A stretch of 64,000 bases of DNA from an uncultured Candidatus Melainabacteria bacterium (GTDB lineage: Bacteria > Cyanobacteriota > Vampirovibrionia > Gastranaerophilales > Gastranaerophilaceae). Both the position numbers and the translations under genes were made by a program. The notes under the pieces were generated by a model. The model was not told where the DNA came from. It made no database searches and worked only from the letters and a program-made list of their open reading frames with translations. The stretch covers positions 1 to 64,000 of the forward strand of contig CAKVIE010000007.1 of NCBI GenBank assembly GCA_934754505.1, given 5' to 3'. Shown piece by piece: positions 8,487 through 17,207 of the stretch (within the stretch, counting starts at the first letter, position 1; each line of letters starts with the position of its first letter).

Positions 8487-9170
8487 ATGACATTCGGTAA
8501 CGAAATTATAATAATTGAATTAATCGGAATAATTGCATTTGCCATATCAGGAGCGATAGTTGGAATAAAACGAAATTTCGACATATTCGGAATTATCGTA
8601 TTAGGTGTCATAACAGCCGTCGGCGGCGGTGCGTTAAGAGATATAATTTTAGGAATTATTCCTCCAACCATGTTCAAAAACTCTCTATACGTTTTTGCTG
8701 CATTTATAACCTCTTGTTTAGCTTTTGCGGCAGCAGCAGTTGCAACCGTAAAATTCAAAAAGAACCAACAATTTTTTATTGAAGTCGTAAATTTCTTTGA
8801 TGCGGTAGGATTAGGAATTTTTGCCGTAACAGGTACAAACACGGCAATAATTAACGGTTTTGCCGAGAATGCATTTCTTTCTATTTTTGTCGGAGTCATA
8901 ACAGGTATCGGCGGCGGAATGCTCCGTGACATTTTGGCAGGGAAAGCACCATTCGTGTTATACAAAGATATATATGCTTCTGCGGCAATAGCAGGTGCTT
9001 GTATTTACTACTTTATGTACACCCATAATGTCAAAACATCTCTTGCTGTCACAACAACGATTTTGATAACAATTTTAATAAGATTATTCGCATCATATTA
9101 TCACTTAGGTTTGCCCAAAATCCCATCTGTTAAAATTTTGACAGATGACACAAAAAACAATAAATCATAG
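8487..9170 (+). CDS. TRIC family cation channel (UPF0126)
   Basis: 227 residues, about seven membrane segments made of two repeats. Each repeat carries the family motif: GGGALRD at residues 46-52 and GGGMLRD at 142-148. Prokaryotic TRIC proteins form trimeric potassium-permeable channels in the inner membrane. The gene is divergent from the metallophosphoesterase, with 72 bp between their starts. The antisense strand is also open for 174 codons, but only as a by-product of this composition. Confidence 0.88.
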   Translation: MTFGNEIIIIELIGIIAFAISGAIVGIKRNFDIFGIIVLGVITAVGGGALRDIILGIIPPTMFKNSLYVFAAFITSCLAFAAAAVATVKFKKNQQFFIEVVNFFDAVGLGIFAVTGTNTAIINGFAENAFLSIFVGVITGIGGGMLRDILAGKAPFVLYKDIYASAAIAGACIYYFMYTHNVKTSLAVTTTILITILIRLFASYYHLGLPKIPSVKILTDDTKNNKS

Positions 9171-9173
9171 TTT

Positions 9174-9202
9174 TTGACAAATAATATTCTTTGTTATATG
9201 AA
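9174..9202 (+). promoter_or_regulatory. Promoter upstream of the 517-residue membrane protein
   Basis: A perfect TTGACA (9174-9179), a 17-bp spacer and TATGAA (9197-9202). The gene starts 44 bp further on. Confidence 0.5.
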
Positions 9203-9245
9203 TATTTACTAAAAAACTATTTTCAGACTTTAGAGAGTTTTATTA

Positions 9246-10799
9246 ATGAGAATTATGATAAAAATTTTTCAAATACTGTCTTATCTGCTTTCTGCATTAG
9301 CGTGCTATAAAATCTTATCTCCGATTTATCCCAATATTGTACCGAGAAATGAATCGTTATTTATGCCGTTCTTATCCTGTTCTCATAGTATTCCATCAGA
9401 TTCAATACTTCAAATTTTCACATCAAGTGACCATTTTTATGTTATTCTTTCTGTTTTGCATGTTTTCACACAAAGATACCTACCGGAATTATTAAAAATT
9501 CATCCCGTTGAATGTTATGAAAAATATACAGTATGGTTATTATTTATTTCTGTTTATTTTCTTCTTATTGTTTTTGTAAAAAATCTGTTTAAATATATCT
9601 CAAACAACAAATTTGTTGATATTTTTGCTCCATTTTTATCTGTTCTGTTCATATTTGTTATTTTAAAATTTACTCATAGAATCGGCTCTACATGGATTTT
9701 GCAGCACGATTGTTGGACATACGCATATATTTTATTACCTGCAATAGCCTTTATTCTTTTTTATGAATTTGAAAAATATTACGTTCTTGAAAAATCTTTA
9801 AATAAAAGACAAATTTTTGTTTTTTGTTCATTACTAATTATTGATGCTTTTTCAAACGAATATTTCAGATTTATAATTTGTTGCGGATTGTTTTTGGGAT
9901 TTATATTACATTTATTAATTTTAAAAACTAATATTAGCAAAAACAAATTTCTTTTGACATGGATCGGAATTTCAATTTTAAATTGCTTGGTTTTTTTCAC
10001 CTCAAATTTTCAAGATTGGTTTGCAGAAAGAAATAATCACTATACTTTATCAGATTTAATTAATATTTTTCCAAATTTTATTTCTACATATTTTAATGAA
10101 GTTATAATGGAAAACAAATGGTTTTTTATTTTTATTGCACTATTTTTAATTGCAGTAGGATTATTTGTAAAAAATAAAGACAGAAATAAGCGTATTTTTA
10201 TATACACAATATCTGTCATTATATCAGCACTTCTTTTTCAAATATTGATTATCGTTGGCTTAGAAGAAGGATACAATATTCAATATTCTTTCCAACATCA
10301 AGGAATAAAAATGCTGACCAAAACGACCCTTTTTAACCTAATTTTATCACTTTGGGGTTACTTGTTTGCTTATTGCAAAAACAAATATACAATAATAAGG
10401 CTTACCATAATATTTATATTGGTGTCTAATTATATATATGATAAAGAAAATTACAACTTTAAATACAACAATGAAGAAGTACTTAATTACAAAAGAGAGT
10501 TATATATTTTAGACAGATGCTTTATAAGTATTTCCAAAAAAACAGATATTTTTTATACCTATCAAAAATCTTGGGTAGTTTGCCCCTATTTTTCTTTTTC
10601 ATATTTTTCAAATCTTTATGGTAATGAACAAGGAAATGAATACAGACAAAAAGTTTATGTTTGCAACGACAACGATAATACGGAAGTTTGCGAAAATAAA
10701 ATGAAAGATTTTATAAAACAAAAGACAGGATATATCTTTTCGGAAGAAGAATTAAAAAAACTTGATTTTTCTGTTTATGAGAAATACATAAGGTACTAA
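9246..10799 (+). CDS. Polytopic membrane protein of unknown function
   Basis: 517 residues with about ten hydrophobic segments and a soluble C-terminal part of about 120 residues (from about 400). I do not recognise a defined family. The layout of membrane domain plus hydrophilic tail, with short charged loops such as SSDHFYVILSVLH, recalls GT-C glycosyltransferases and O-antigen ligase or polymerase-like proteins. It is even richer in A and T than its neighbours. Its role could be surface glycan assembly, but nothing next to it supports that directly. An alternative start is the ATG at 9255. Confidence 0.7.
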   Translation: MRIMIKIFQILSYLLSALACYKILSPIYPNIVPRNESLFMPFLSCSHSIPSDSILQIFTSSDHFYVILSVLHVFTQRYLPELLKIHPVECYEKYTVWLLFISVYFLLIVFVKNLFKYISNNKFVDIFAPFLSVLFIFVILKFTHRIGSTWILQHDCWTYAYILLPAIAFILFYEFEKYYVLEKSLNKRQIFVFCSLLIIDAFSNEYFRFIICCGLFLGFILHLLILKTNISKNKFLLTWIGISILNCLVFFTSNFQDWFAERNNHYTLSDLINIFPNFISTYFNEVIMENKWFFIFIALFLIAVGLFVKNKDRNKRIFIYTISVIISALLFQILIIVGLEEGYNIQYSFQHQGIKMLTKTTLFNLILSLWGYLFAYCKNKYTIIRLTIIFILVSNYIYDKENYNFKYNNEEVLNYKRELYILDRCFISISKKTDIFYTYQKSWVVCPYFSFSYFSNLYGNEQGNEYRQKVYVCNDNDNTEVCENKMKDFIKQKTGYIFSEEELKKLDFSVYEKYIRY

Positions 10800-10833
10800 A
10801 AAACCACTTGTTACAAACAAAATCAATAAAATT

Positions 10834-10862
10834 TTTACATGACAAAATATTTCTGATAATAT
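10834..10862 (+). promoter_or_regulatory. Promoter of dapL
   Basis: TTTACA (10834-10839), a 17-bp spacer and TAATAT (10857-10862), followed by AAAGGAG just before the dapL ATG. Confidence 0.6.
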
Positions 10863-10895
10863 AAAAACAATTAATAACTGATAAAGGAGTAGTAA

Positions 10896-12074
10896 ATGAA
10901 GCAATCAGTAAGATTAGATAAAATTCCGCCATATCTTTTTGCAGAAATTGACAGAAAGATTGACGAAGCAAAAGCAAAAGGCTACGACATAATAAGCCTC
11001 GGAATAGGCGATCCCGACACTCCGACACTTGAAGATGTTGTTGCTGAAATGCACAAAGCTATTGATGAACCGAAAAACCACGACTATCCGCCATACAACG
11101 GAACAAAAGATTTCAGACAAGCAGCATGCAAATGGATGAAAAACCGTTTCGGAGTAGAACTTGATGCTGATACGGAAATGCTTGCAAACATTGGCTCGAA
11201 AGAAGCTATCGCTCACGTATTTTTCGCATACGTTGATGAAGGCGATTACACCCTTGTTCCGGATCCCGGATATCCTGTTTACAAAAACGCAACTATTTTT
11301 GCAGGCGGTACACCTTATTCAATGCCGCTTTCTGCAGAAAATCATTTTCTTCCAGATTTTGATAAAATCCCCGAAGATATCGCAAAAAAAGCAAAAATTA
11401 TGTTCTTAAACTACCCGAACAACCCGACAGGAGCTGTTTGCGACTTGGATTTCTTCAAAAAAGCCGTTGATTTTTGTAAGAAATATGACATTTTACTTTG
11501 CCATGACCAAGCATATTGCGAAATGACATACGACGGATACGTTGCACCGTCTGTATTACAGGTTGAAGGTGCAAAAGATATCGCAATCGAATTTTTCTCA
11601 CATTCAAAATCATACAACATGACGGGCTGGAGAGTCGGTTTTGTATGCGGAAACAAAGATGCGATAAAAGCACTCGGTACAATCAAAAACAATATCGATT
11701 CAGGTGTATTCAAAGCTATTCAACAAGCAGCAGTTGCAGCATTTAACACACCGAAAGAAAGAATTCAAAAGCTCAACGATATGTACAAAGAACGTAAAGA
11801 ACTTATGGAAGCAGGCTTGAGAGAATTAGGCTGGAATATTGAAACATCAAAAGCTACATTCTATCTTTGGGTTCCTGTACCGAAAGGCTTTACATCAGAA
11901 GAATTTGTAACAGTAATGCTTGAAAAAGCTCACGTTGTAGTTCCGCCCGGAAACGGTTACGGCAAATACGGCGAAGGATTTTTCAGAATTGCACTTACAA
12001 AACCTGCAGATGTAATCAAAGAAGCTCTCAAGAGAATGAAAGAAGCAGGTATCAGCTACAATATGACGAAATAA
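10896..12074 (+). CDS. dapL: LL-diaminopimelate aminotransferase
   Basis: 392 residues, class I/II PLP aminotransferase. DapL features include the start RLDKIPPYLFAEIDRKIDEA, SLGIGDPDTPT, the YPPYNGT segment and PNNPTGAVC. The PLP lysine is in SHSKSYNMTGWRVGF near residue 235. It converts tetrahydrodipicolinate directly to LL-diaminopimelate, supplying lysine and peptidoglycan, and bypasses the DapD/DapC/DapE route. DapL is typical of cyanobacteria, plants, chlamydiae and some anaerobes. The gene is alone between its own promoter and terminator. Confidence 0.92.
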   Translation: MKQSVRLDKIPPYLFAEIDRKIDEAKAKGYDIISLGIGDPDTPTLEDVVAEMHKAIDEPKNHDYPPYNGTKDFRQAACKWMKNRFGVELDADTEMLANIGSKEAIAHVFFAYVDEGDYTLVPDPGYPVYKNATIFAGGTPYSMPLSAENHFLPDFDKIPEDIAKKAKIMFLNYPNNPTGAVCDLDFFKKAVDFCKKYDILLCHDQAYCEMTYDGYVAPSVLQVEGAKDIAIEFFSHSKSYNMTGWRVGFVCGNKDAIKALGTIKNNIDSGVFKAIQQAAVAAFNTPKERIQKLNDMYKERKELMEAGLRELGWNIETSKATFYLWVPVPKGFTSEEFVTVMLEKAHVVVPPGNGYGKYGEGFFRIALTKPADVIKEALKRMKEAGISYNMTK

Positions 12075-12101
12075 TCGTTCGATTGTATCAATGGTATAAA
12101 G

Positions 12102-12128
12102 AAAAGCCCTCATTTAGAGGGCTTTTTT
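12102..12128 (+). terminator. Rho-independent terminator after dapL
   Basis: AAAAGCCCT (12102-12110) pairs with AGGGCTTTT (12118-12126), followed by more T. The A-run at the left also suits the convergent small gene. Confidence 0.92.
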
Positions 12129-12152
12129 AGTTATTCTCTCTCAATTCGTATT

Positions 12153-12329
12153 TTATGAATGAAAAATTGATTTAAAAATATCAAAGATATTTTTCTTTCT
12201 CGAAATAAAAACATCTGCCGAAAGTAAATTAAGAAAATGTTTATTTAACCCCTTATGTTCCAAAGGTCTTGCTGTAAATTCCCTATCGGTAACAAAATCA
12301 GTAGCTTTTAATAATTCGTTCGTCAACAT
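12153..12329 (-). CDS. Small protein of unknown function (58 residues)
   Basis: An open frame of 58 codons on the minus strand, below usual length cut-offs, in an otherwise empty stretch. GAAAGGA lies 7 bp before the ATG, which supports translation. The protein starts MLTNELLKATDFVTDRE, is basic toward the end and hydrophobic in FLNLLSADVFIS. I recognise no family. It converges on dapL and shares the bidirectional terminator at 12102. Confidence 0.55.
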   Translation of the reverse strand: MLTNELLKATDFVTDREFTARPLEHKGLNKHFLNLLSADVFISRKKNIFDIFKSIFHS

Positions 12330-12488
12330 ATTTAATTCCTTTCAAATACACAATATCATTTTTTTAGCTAAAAAAAATCATCTGTTTTAAGGGTTATGAA
12401 ATTTACACACACGGGTATCACCCGATAGAATTACGACAAAATGAGATAATTTCAACGAAAAGATTAAACGTAATAATCCGAAAGTTAA

Positions 12489-12517
12489 ATGACAGAGATT
12501 GTTTGACGTGGTACAAT
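12489..12517 (+). promoter_or_regulatory. Promoter of the VKOR-DsbA/queH operon
   Basis: ATGACA (12489-12494), exactly 17 bp, then TACAAT (12512-12517). Transcription would start near 12524, downstream of the ATG at 12520, which argues that translation begins at 12544. Confidence 0.6.
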
Positions 12518-12543
12518 AAATGTCAAACGAGGATTTTGTCATT

Positions 12544-13725
12544 ATGGAAAGAATAAAAAAGATTTTTGTATTTTTACTCACAATAATTGGAATTGTGCTG
12601 TCTTTAGAGCTTTGCAAAATATATTATGATGCAAATTTCAACCCTTACGCACTTTCAAGTTTTTGTTCGGTAAATAACGTCATAGACTGTGACGGAGTTG
12701 CAAAAACTTCCTACTCACAGTTTTTCGGAATTCCGTTATGTTTGTGGGGATTATTTTTCTATTCATTTATAATTTTTCTTTTTACAGCACCGTTTCTCGC
12801 AAAATTTAAAATATTCAAATTTGCAGAAGTATTCAAAAATCCTCAAGCCTACATTTTCTGCTTGTCGTCACTTGCTTTTACAATATCAATGTGCCTTGCA
12901 TTTATTTCATTTTTCATAATCAACAAAATCTGCATTCTTTGTTTAATAACGTATTTCGTCGATTTATTCATAGCTTTATCAACAAAAAATTACAAAGAAA
13001 AATGGTACTTTGAGCTAAAAACTTCGATTGAAGATTTCAAATCAGCAATTTCAATAAAAAAATATTTAATAGCTTTCATAGCTGTAATCCTTTTAGGTAT
13101 AGGCATTTTGACATATACAAGCTTAAGTTATGTTCTCACGCCTCAAATAAAACCATTGAAATTAAAATACTCTATAACAACGGATTTTGAAACAAAAGAC
13201 AACACAATGGGCAGTGAAAATGCCAAAATAATTATCCATGAATATATGGATTACAACTGTGCATCATGCTATATGGTAAATTTATCGTTAAAGAGAATTT
13301 TGTCGGAACTCAACGGAATAAAAGTAATTCAGCACAATATGCCGCTTGACGGAGAATGTAATCCTTTGGTTACAAAAGGACACGACGGCTCTTGCAGAAT
13401 GGCGAAATACGCTCTCGCAGCAAAAAAACAAGGTAAATATTGGGAAGTTAATGAAAGACTTTTCGACCAAACTCCCGATAGCGACGAAAAAATTATAAGA
13501 ACCTTAAAAGGTATAAAAGGCTTGAATATGAAGCAATTAAAAGCCGATGCCGCATCTGATGAAATTACGGCAGAATTGAAAAACGAAATTGAGGAAGGCT
13601 TGAAACAAAATATTGAAGCAACCCCGACAATAATAATTAATATGGAGAAAATAACAGGAAATATTCCATATTATGATTTGAAAGAAAAACTTATAAAATT
13701 AGGTGCAGAAGGGAAAAAACAATAA
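12544..13725 (+). CDS. VKOR-DsbA fusion, disulfide-bond formation enzyme
   Basis: 393 residues. The N-terminal VKOR domain has four to five membrane segments, with the loop cysteine pair at about residues 41 and 49 (CSVNNVIDCD) and the quinone-side CILC at 130-133. A fifth segment leads to a periplasmic DsbA-like thioredoxin domain with CASC at 239-242 and the cis-proline segment EATPTII. The protein oxidises exported proteins and passes electrons to quinone, combining the jobs of DsbA and DsbB. Fused VKOR-thioredoxin proteins are known from cyanobacteria and others. The start at 12544 fits the GAGG site and the promoter. It overlaps queH by 1 bp. Confidence 0.88.
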   Translation: MERIKKIFVFLLTIIGIVLSLELCKIYYDANFNPYALSSFCSVNNVIDCDGVAKTSYSQFFGIPLCLWGLFFYSFIIFLFTAPFLAKFKIFKFAEVFKNPQAYIFCLSSLAFTISMCLAFISFFIINKICILCLITYFVDLFIALSTKNYKEKWYFELKTSIEDFKSAISIKKYLIAFIAVILLGIGILTYTSLSYVLTPQIKPLKLKYSITTDFETKDNTMGSENAKIIIHEYMDYNCASCYMVNLSLKRILSELNGIKVIQHNMPLDGECNPLVTKGHDGSCRMAKYALAAKKQGKYWEVNERLFDQTPDSDEKIIRTLKGIKGLNMKQLKADAASDEITAELKNEIEEGLKQNIEATPTIIINMEKITGNIPYYDLKEKLIKLGAEGKKQ

Positions 13726-14294
13726 TGCAACAAATAGTGTTACACGCCTGCTGTGCTGTGTGTGCGGGGTATCCCTTGCAGCTTTTAACAGAAGCCGAGT
13801 TTGAGCCGACGATATATTTTTTCAATCCGAATATTTACCCCAAAGCCGAACATGACAGAAGATTAGCCGAACTCATCAGATATTGCGGCAAAATGAACTA
13901 TAAACTTATAATTGAAGATGATAACGAAAACGACTGGTATAACTACGTTAAAGGATTAGAAAAAGAGCCTGAAAGAGGCAAAAGATGTCAAAAATGCTTT
14001 GAATTTCGTCTTATGCAAACAGCAAAAAAAGCAAAAGAATTAGGAATTGAAAAATTCACTACAACTTTATTCATAAGTCCGCATAAAATTCGTCAAGACA
14101 TAATAAATGCAGGTGTTTTGGCAGCAGAAAAATACAATTTGACTTTTGTTGATACCGACTTTAGAAAGAAAAACGGGTTTTTAAAAACCATGCAGATTGC
14201 AAAAGCCGAAAACTTTTACAGACAAAGCTATTGCGGCTGCGTATTCGCCAAAGAAGAACAAGAAAAGAAAAAACAATTATTACAATCTACTTAA
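13725..14294 (+). CDS. queH: Epoxyqueuosine reductase QueH
   Basis: 189 residues, the former DUF208 family. It starts HACCAVCAGYPLQLL, keeps CQKCFEFRL near residue 88 and SYCGCVFA near 166. These cysteines bind an iron-sulfur cluster and a catalytic metal. QueH reduces epoxyqueuosine to queuosine in tRNA, the last step of the pathway, and replaces QueG in many anaerobes. queE, an early gene of the same pathway, lies at the end of the window. Start and stop are fused with the upstream gene as TAATG. Confidence 0.92.
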   Translation: MQQIVLHACCAVCAGYPLQLLTEAEFEPTIYFFNPNIYPKAEHDRRLAELIRYCGKMNYKLIIEDDNENDWYNYVKGLEKEPERGKRCQKCFEFRLMQTAKKAKELGIEKFTTTLFISPHKIRQDIINAGVLAAEKYNLTFVDTDFRKKNGFLKTMQIAKAENFYRQSYCGCVFAKEEQEKKKQLLQST

Positions 14295-14348
14295 TAATCG
14301 TTTTTAAAATCTCTATGTGCATGCTAAAATGCTCTCAGGAAGCAGATT

Positions 14349-15926
14349 ATGATTAAAAAAAATATTTTACCGATAATATTTTTCTTAACCTTATTATTGT
14401 GGTGCTTTGCCTCTGCATTCCCTATTCAGCCCGATTTTGACCTGTGGGCAAGATTGATTGCGGGCATGTCAGTTATAGAAAATCATACAATTTTAAAGCA
14501 TGATTTTTATTCCTACACAACTTCAAATTATTGGTTCGACCACGAATGGGGTGCAAGTGCTTTTATATATTGGTTTTCAAAGCTAAATAATCTTTTTGGA
14601 ATATCAAAATTAGAAACTCTCTCAATTCTAAAATCGAGTATGATGTTTTTAATTTTTGCAATAACCGCATTATGCGTTTGGCTGAGAAAACTCAAAAATT
14701 CGACACCTTTTCAAATTTTATACTTTGTTATTGCCGCAGCCGCAGCGAATTTCGTCTTTGCTCTGACTGTAAGATGTCACATGTTCACTTTTTTATTTTT
14801 CGCAATTTTGCTGACGATATTAGAAGCCTACCGAATTTATAACAAAAAACTGTTACTCGCAATTATTCCGCCTTTAATGTTAGTGTGGATAAACACCCAC
14901 GGCGGTTGTTTAAGCGGATATGGAATTTTGCTTTTATACATCTTTGGAGAATATTTAAACGATAAAGACATTAAACCATACATTATAACACTAATAGTGT
15001 CATTGCTTGCGGCGTTTATAAATCCATACGGTATAGGTTATGTAAAATTCTTATTTTCAGCAGGCGTAATGCAAAGAGAATTTATCTCCGAATGGTGTTC
15101 TCCGTTTGCAAATTCAAATATTTTGTACGGATTGAAGTTTAAAATTTATGCAATTTTTATGACACTAATAGTGTTTTCATCTGCAATCATTGAGAAATTC
15201 GATGTAAAAAAAGCTGATAAAACAAAAATATTTTTACTTTTTACAACGGGGTATTTAGCAATAGCTCACACAAAGCTCATTCCGTTTTTTGTTATCACGG
15301 CATCTGTATTTTTATTTGATGACGTTTATAAAGTTTTGGCAAAAGTAAAATTTTTGAAAGTTTTTACAGATGCAAAAAATAAATTCATATACGGAATAAT
15401 AATTTTAATGGCTTTAGCCTCATTGCAAATGGGCAGAGAAATGAAATACTCGACAATCGATAACAGTATTTATCCGTTTTCTGCAATAGAATTTATAAAA
15501 GCTAACAAAATTCAAGGCAACTTATACATCGATATGACTTACGGAAGTTTCTGTGCCTATAAATTATATCCGCAAAACAAAATCTTTATGGACGGACGAT
15601 ATGAGGAAGTTTATCCGATAAAATTGTTGGAAACGGAACAAAGATTTGAAACTCAAAACGAAGAAAACACTAATAGTGTTTTGAATGATTATAAAACAGA
15701 TTTGGTAATTTTATACAAACCGATTTATGAAATAAAAAAACCTGATTTTGACAGCAGTTTATTGACAATGGATAAAATATACGAAGACAATTATTGGTTA
15801 TTGTTTGCGAAAAAAGATTTAAATCAAAAAGATTTCAAAATTCCGACATTTGACAAAAACAAAATTTATGAAAGTCTTTTTGAAACATCAATAACACCCG
15901 ATTTACTAAAAGAAACACAAAAGTGA
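14349..15926 (+). CDS. Polytopic membrane protein, GT-C glycosyltransferase-like
   Basis: 525 residues, about ten membrane segments and a soluble C-terminal domain of roughly 130 residues. The first periplasmic loop carries acidic motifs (QPDFDLWARL and WFDHEWGAS) of the kind that bind the lipid-linked donor in GT-C enzymes such as PMT and ArnT families. The tail includes IDMTYGSFCAYKLYPQNKIF and MDGRYEE, seen in uncharacterised relatives. Donor and acceptor are unknown. AGGA precedes the ATG. Three copies of the iterated palindrome fall inside this gene, in two reading frames. Confidence 0.65.
   Translation: MIKKNILPIIFFLTLLLWCFASAFPIQPDFDLWARLIAGMSVIENHTILKHDFYSYTTSNYWFDHEWGASAFIYWFSKLNNLFGISKLETLSILKSSMMFLIFAITALCVWLRKLKNSTPFQILYFVIAAAAANFVFALTVRCHMFTFLFFAILLTILEAYRIYNKKLLLAIIPPLMLVWINTHGGCLSGYGILLLYIFGEYLNDKDIKPYIITLIVSLLAAFINPYGIGYVKFLFSAGVMQREFISEWCSPFANSNILYGLKFKIYAIFMTLIVFSSAIIEKFDVKKADKTKIFLLFTTGYLAIAHTKLIPFFVITASVFLFDDVYKVLAKVKFLKVFTDAKNKFIYGIIILMALASLQMGREMKYSTIDNSIYPFSAIEFIKANKIQGNLYIDMTYGSFCAYKLYPQNKIFMDGRYEEVYPIKLLETEQRFETQNEENTNSVLNDYKTDLVILYKPIYEIKKPDFDSSLLTMDKIYEDNYWLLFAKKDLNQKDFKIPTFDKNKIYESLFETSITPDLLKETQK
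14987..15001. repeat. Iterated palindrome in coding DNA
   Basis: AACACTAATAGTGTC, encoding part of ITLIVS. The 13-bp core is exact. Confidence 0.8.
15161..15175. repeat. Iterated palindrome in coding DNA
   Basis: GACACTAATAGTGTT, encoding part of MTLIVF. The 13-bp core is exact. Confidence 0.8.
15666..15680. repeat. Iterated palindrome in coding DNA, second reading frame
   Basis: AACACTAATAGTGTT, here read as codons for NTNSV instead of TLIV. Confidence 0.8.
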
Positions 15927-16010
15927 AACTTTTTTTATTAACTTACGGTCTAAATATTCTGATGATGAAAAATTTTTCATTTGTACTATAATAAAATCAG
16001 GAGAACAACC

Positions 16011-17204
16011 GTGAAAAAACTTTTAATAACAACAGCTTTAATAATATCGACGGTATTGCCTGGCATGGCATCACCGCAAACAATGTTATATGACCAAGTT
16101 TGGAAATTAATCAACGCAAAATACGTTGACCAGACAAACAATCATCAAAATTGGTACAAATGGAGAAAGAAATACGACAATCATATCAAAACCGACGAAG
16201 ATGCTTACGTTGCAATTGATACGATGTTGGCAAGTTTGAATGATCCATATACAAAATTTTTGGACCCGAAAGAATTCAAAGAAGAAACAAGCAGTATTAA
16301 AGGTTCTTTAAAGGGTATCGGTGTACAAATCGGAACTCGTGACGGAAAATTATTCGTAATAGCTCCAATGGAAGACACCCCCGGCGAACGTGCAGGTTTA
16401 AAAGCCGAAGACGAAATTTTGGAAATTGACGGTCGTTCCACAAAAGGTATCACGGTTGATAAAGCAGCAGATTTAATCCGAGGTGAAGAAGGAACTGTTG
16501 TAAGACTTTTGATAAAAAGAAAAAATGTACCGAACAAACTTTATACAGTAAAAAGAGCAAAAATCGACATCAAATCGGTATCGACAAAACTCCCGACAGA
16601 CACGGTTAAACTTGACCCGAGAGTCGGATATATAAGATTAAGTTCTTTCATCAGCCAAAATGCAATAGATGAATTTAAAAAAGCATTAACAGAGCAGCAA
16701 ACTAAAAAAGGATACATAATTGATATTCGTTCAAACCCCGGAGGATTATTAACAAACGCAATCACTTTATCCGATATGTTTTTGAATGGCGGAGTTATCG
16801 TAAGCACGGTTGACCGTGAAAATTACAAAGACATAATGAGAGCTTCAAGACAATATGTATGCGACAAACCGATTGTTATTTTAATCAACGGCGGAAGTGC
16901 ATCGGCAAGTGAAATTTTCTCAGGTGCTATGAAAGATAATAACCGAGCATTAATTGTAGGCGAAAAATCTTTCGGAAAAGGACTTGTTCAAGAAATTAAC
17001 AAATTACCTGCAGGTTCAGGCTGCAATATCACAATTCAAAAATATTTGACACCTAACGGAACAGATATTCATAAAAAAGGAATTTCGCCCGATATTACCG
17101 TCAAATTTTCCGATGCGGATATCAAGGCGAAACGAGATGTTCAATTAATAAAAGCCAATGAATTATTGGTCAGAATGATAACTTACCAACCTAAAAAAGG
17201 TTAA
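16011..17204 (+). CDS. ctpA: Carboxyl-terminal processing protease (S41, CtpA-like)
   Basis: 397 residues. Signal peptide (to about residue 20), N-terminal helical part, PDZ domain (about 90-180) and S41 protease domain. The catalytic residues fit the CtpA/Prc pattern: Ser298 in GGSASASEI, Lys323 in SFGKG, and Gln327 four residues on; DIRSNPGGLL precedes them. It trims or degrades exported proteins from the C-terminus. I choose GTG at 16011 because AGGAG is 7 bp before it; the open frame extends ten codons further up to a TTG. A TATAAT at 15987 may drive it. The tail ends 3 bp from the convergent flavoprotein gene. Confidence 0.92.
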   Translation: MKKLLITTALIISTVLPGMASPQTMLYDQVWKLINAKYVDQTNNHQNWYKWRKKYDNHIKTDEDAYVAIDTMLASLNDPYTKFLDPKEFKEETSSIKGSLKGIGVQIGTRDGKLFVIAPMEDTPGERAGLKAEDEILEIDGRSTKGITVDKAADLIRGEEGTVVRLLIKRKNVPNKLYTVKRAKIDIKSVSTKLPTDTVKLDPRVGYIRLSSFISQNAIDEFKKALTEQQTKKGYIIDIRSNPGGLLTNAITLSDMFLNGGVIVSTVDRENYKDIMRASRQYVCDKPIVILINGGSASASEIFSGAMKDNNRALIVGEKSFGKGLVQEINKLPAGSGCNITIQKYLTPNGTDIHKKGISPDITVKFSDADIKAKRDVQLIKANELLVRMITYQPKKG

Positions 17205-17207
17205 TTA

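Noticed and set aside
8441..8965. A 174-codon open frame on the minus strand opposite the TRIC gene
   Set aside because: The plus-strand frame carries both GGGxLRD motifs of a known family; the minus frame has Pro/Thr-rich nonsense composition and no ribosome binding site.
13727..13741. Further palindrome copy at the start of queH (CAACAAATAGTGTTA)
   Set aside because: Four mismatches to the consensus; only the right arm fits.
15981..16010. Upstream TTG start for the CtpA-like protease
   Set aside because: It overlaps the probable -10 box and lacks a ribosome binding site; GTG at 16011 has AGGAG and gives a clean signal peptide.
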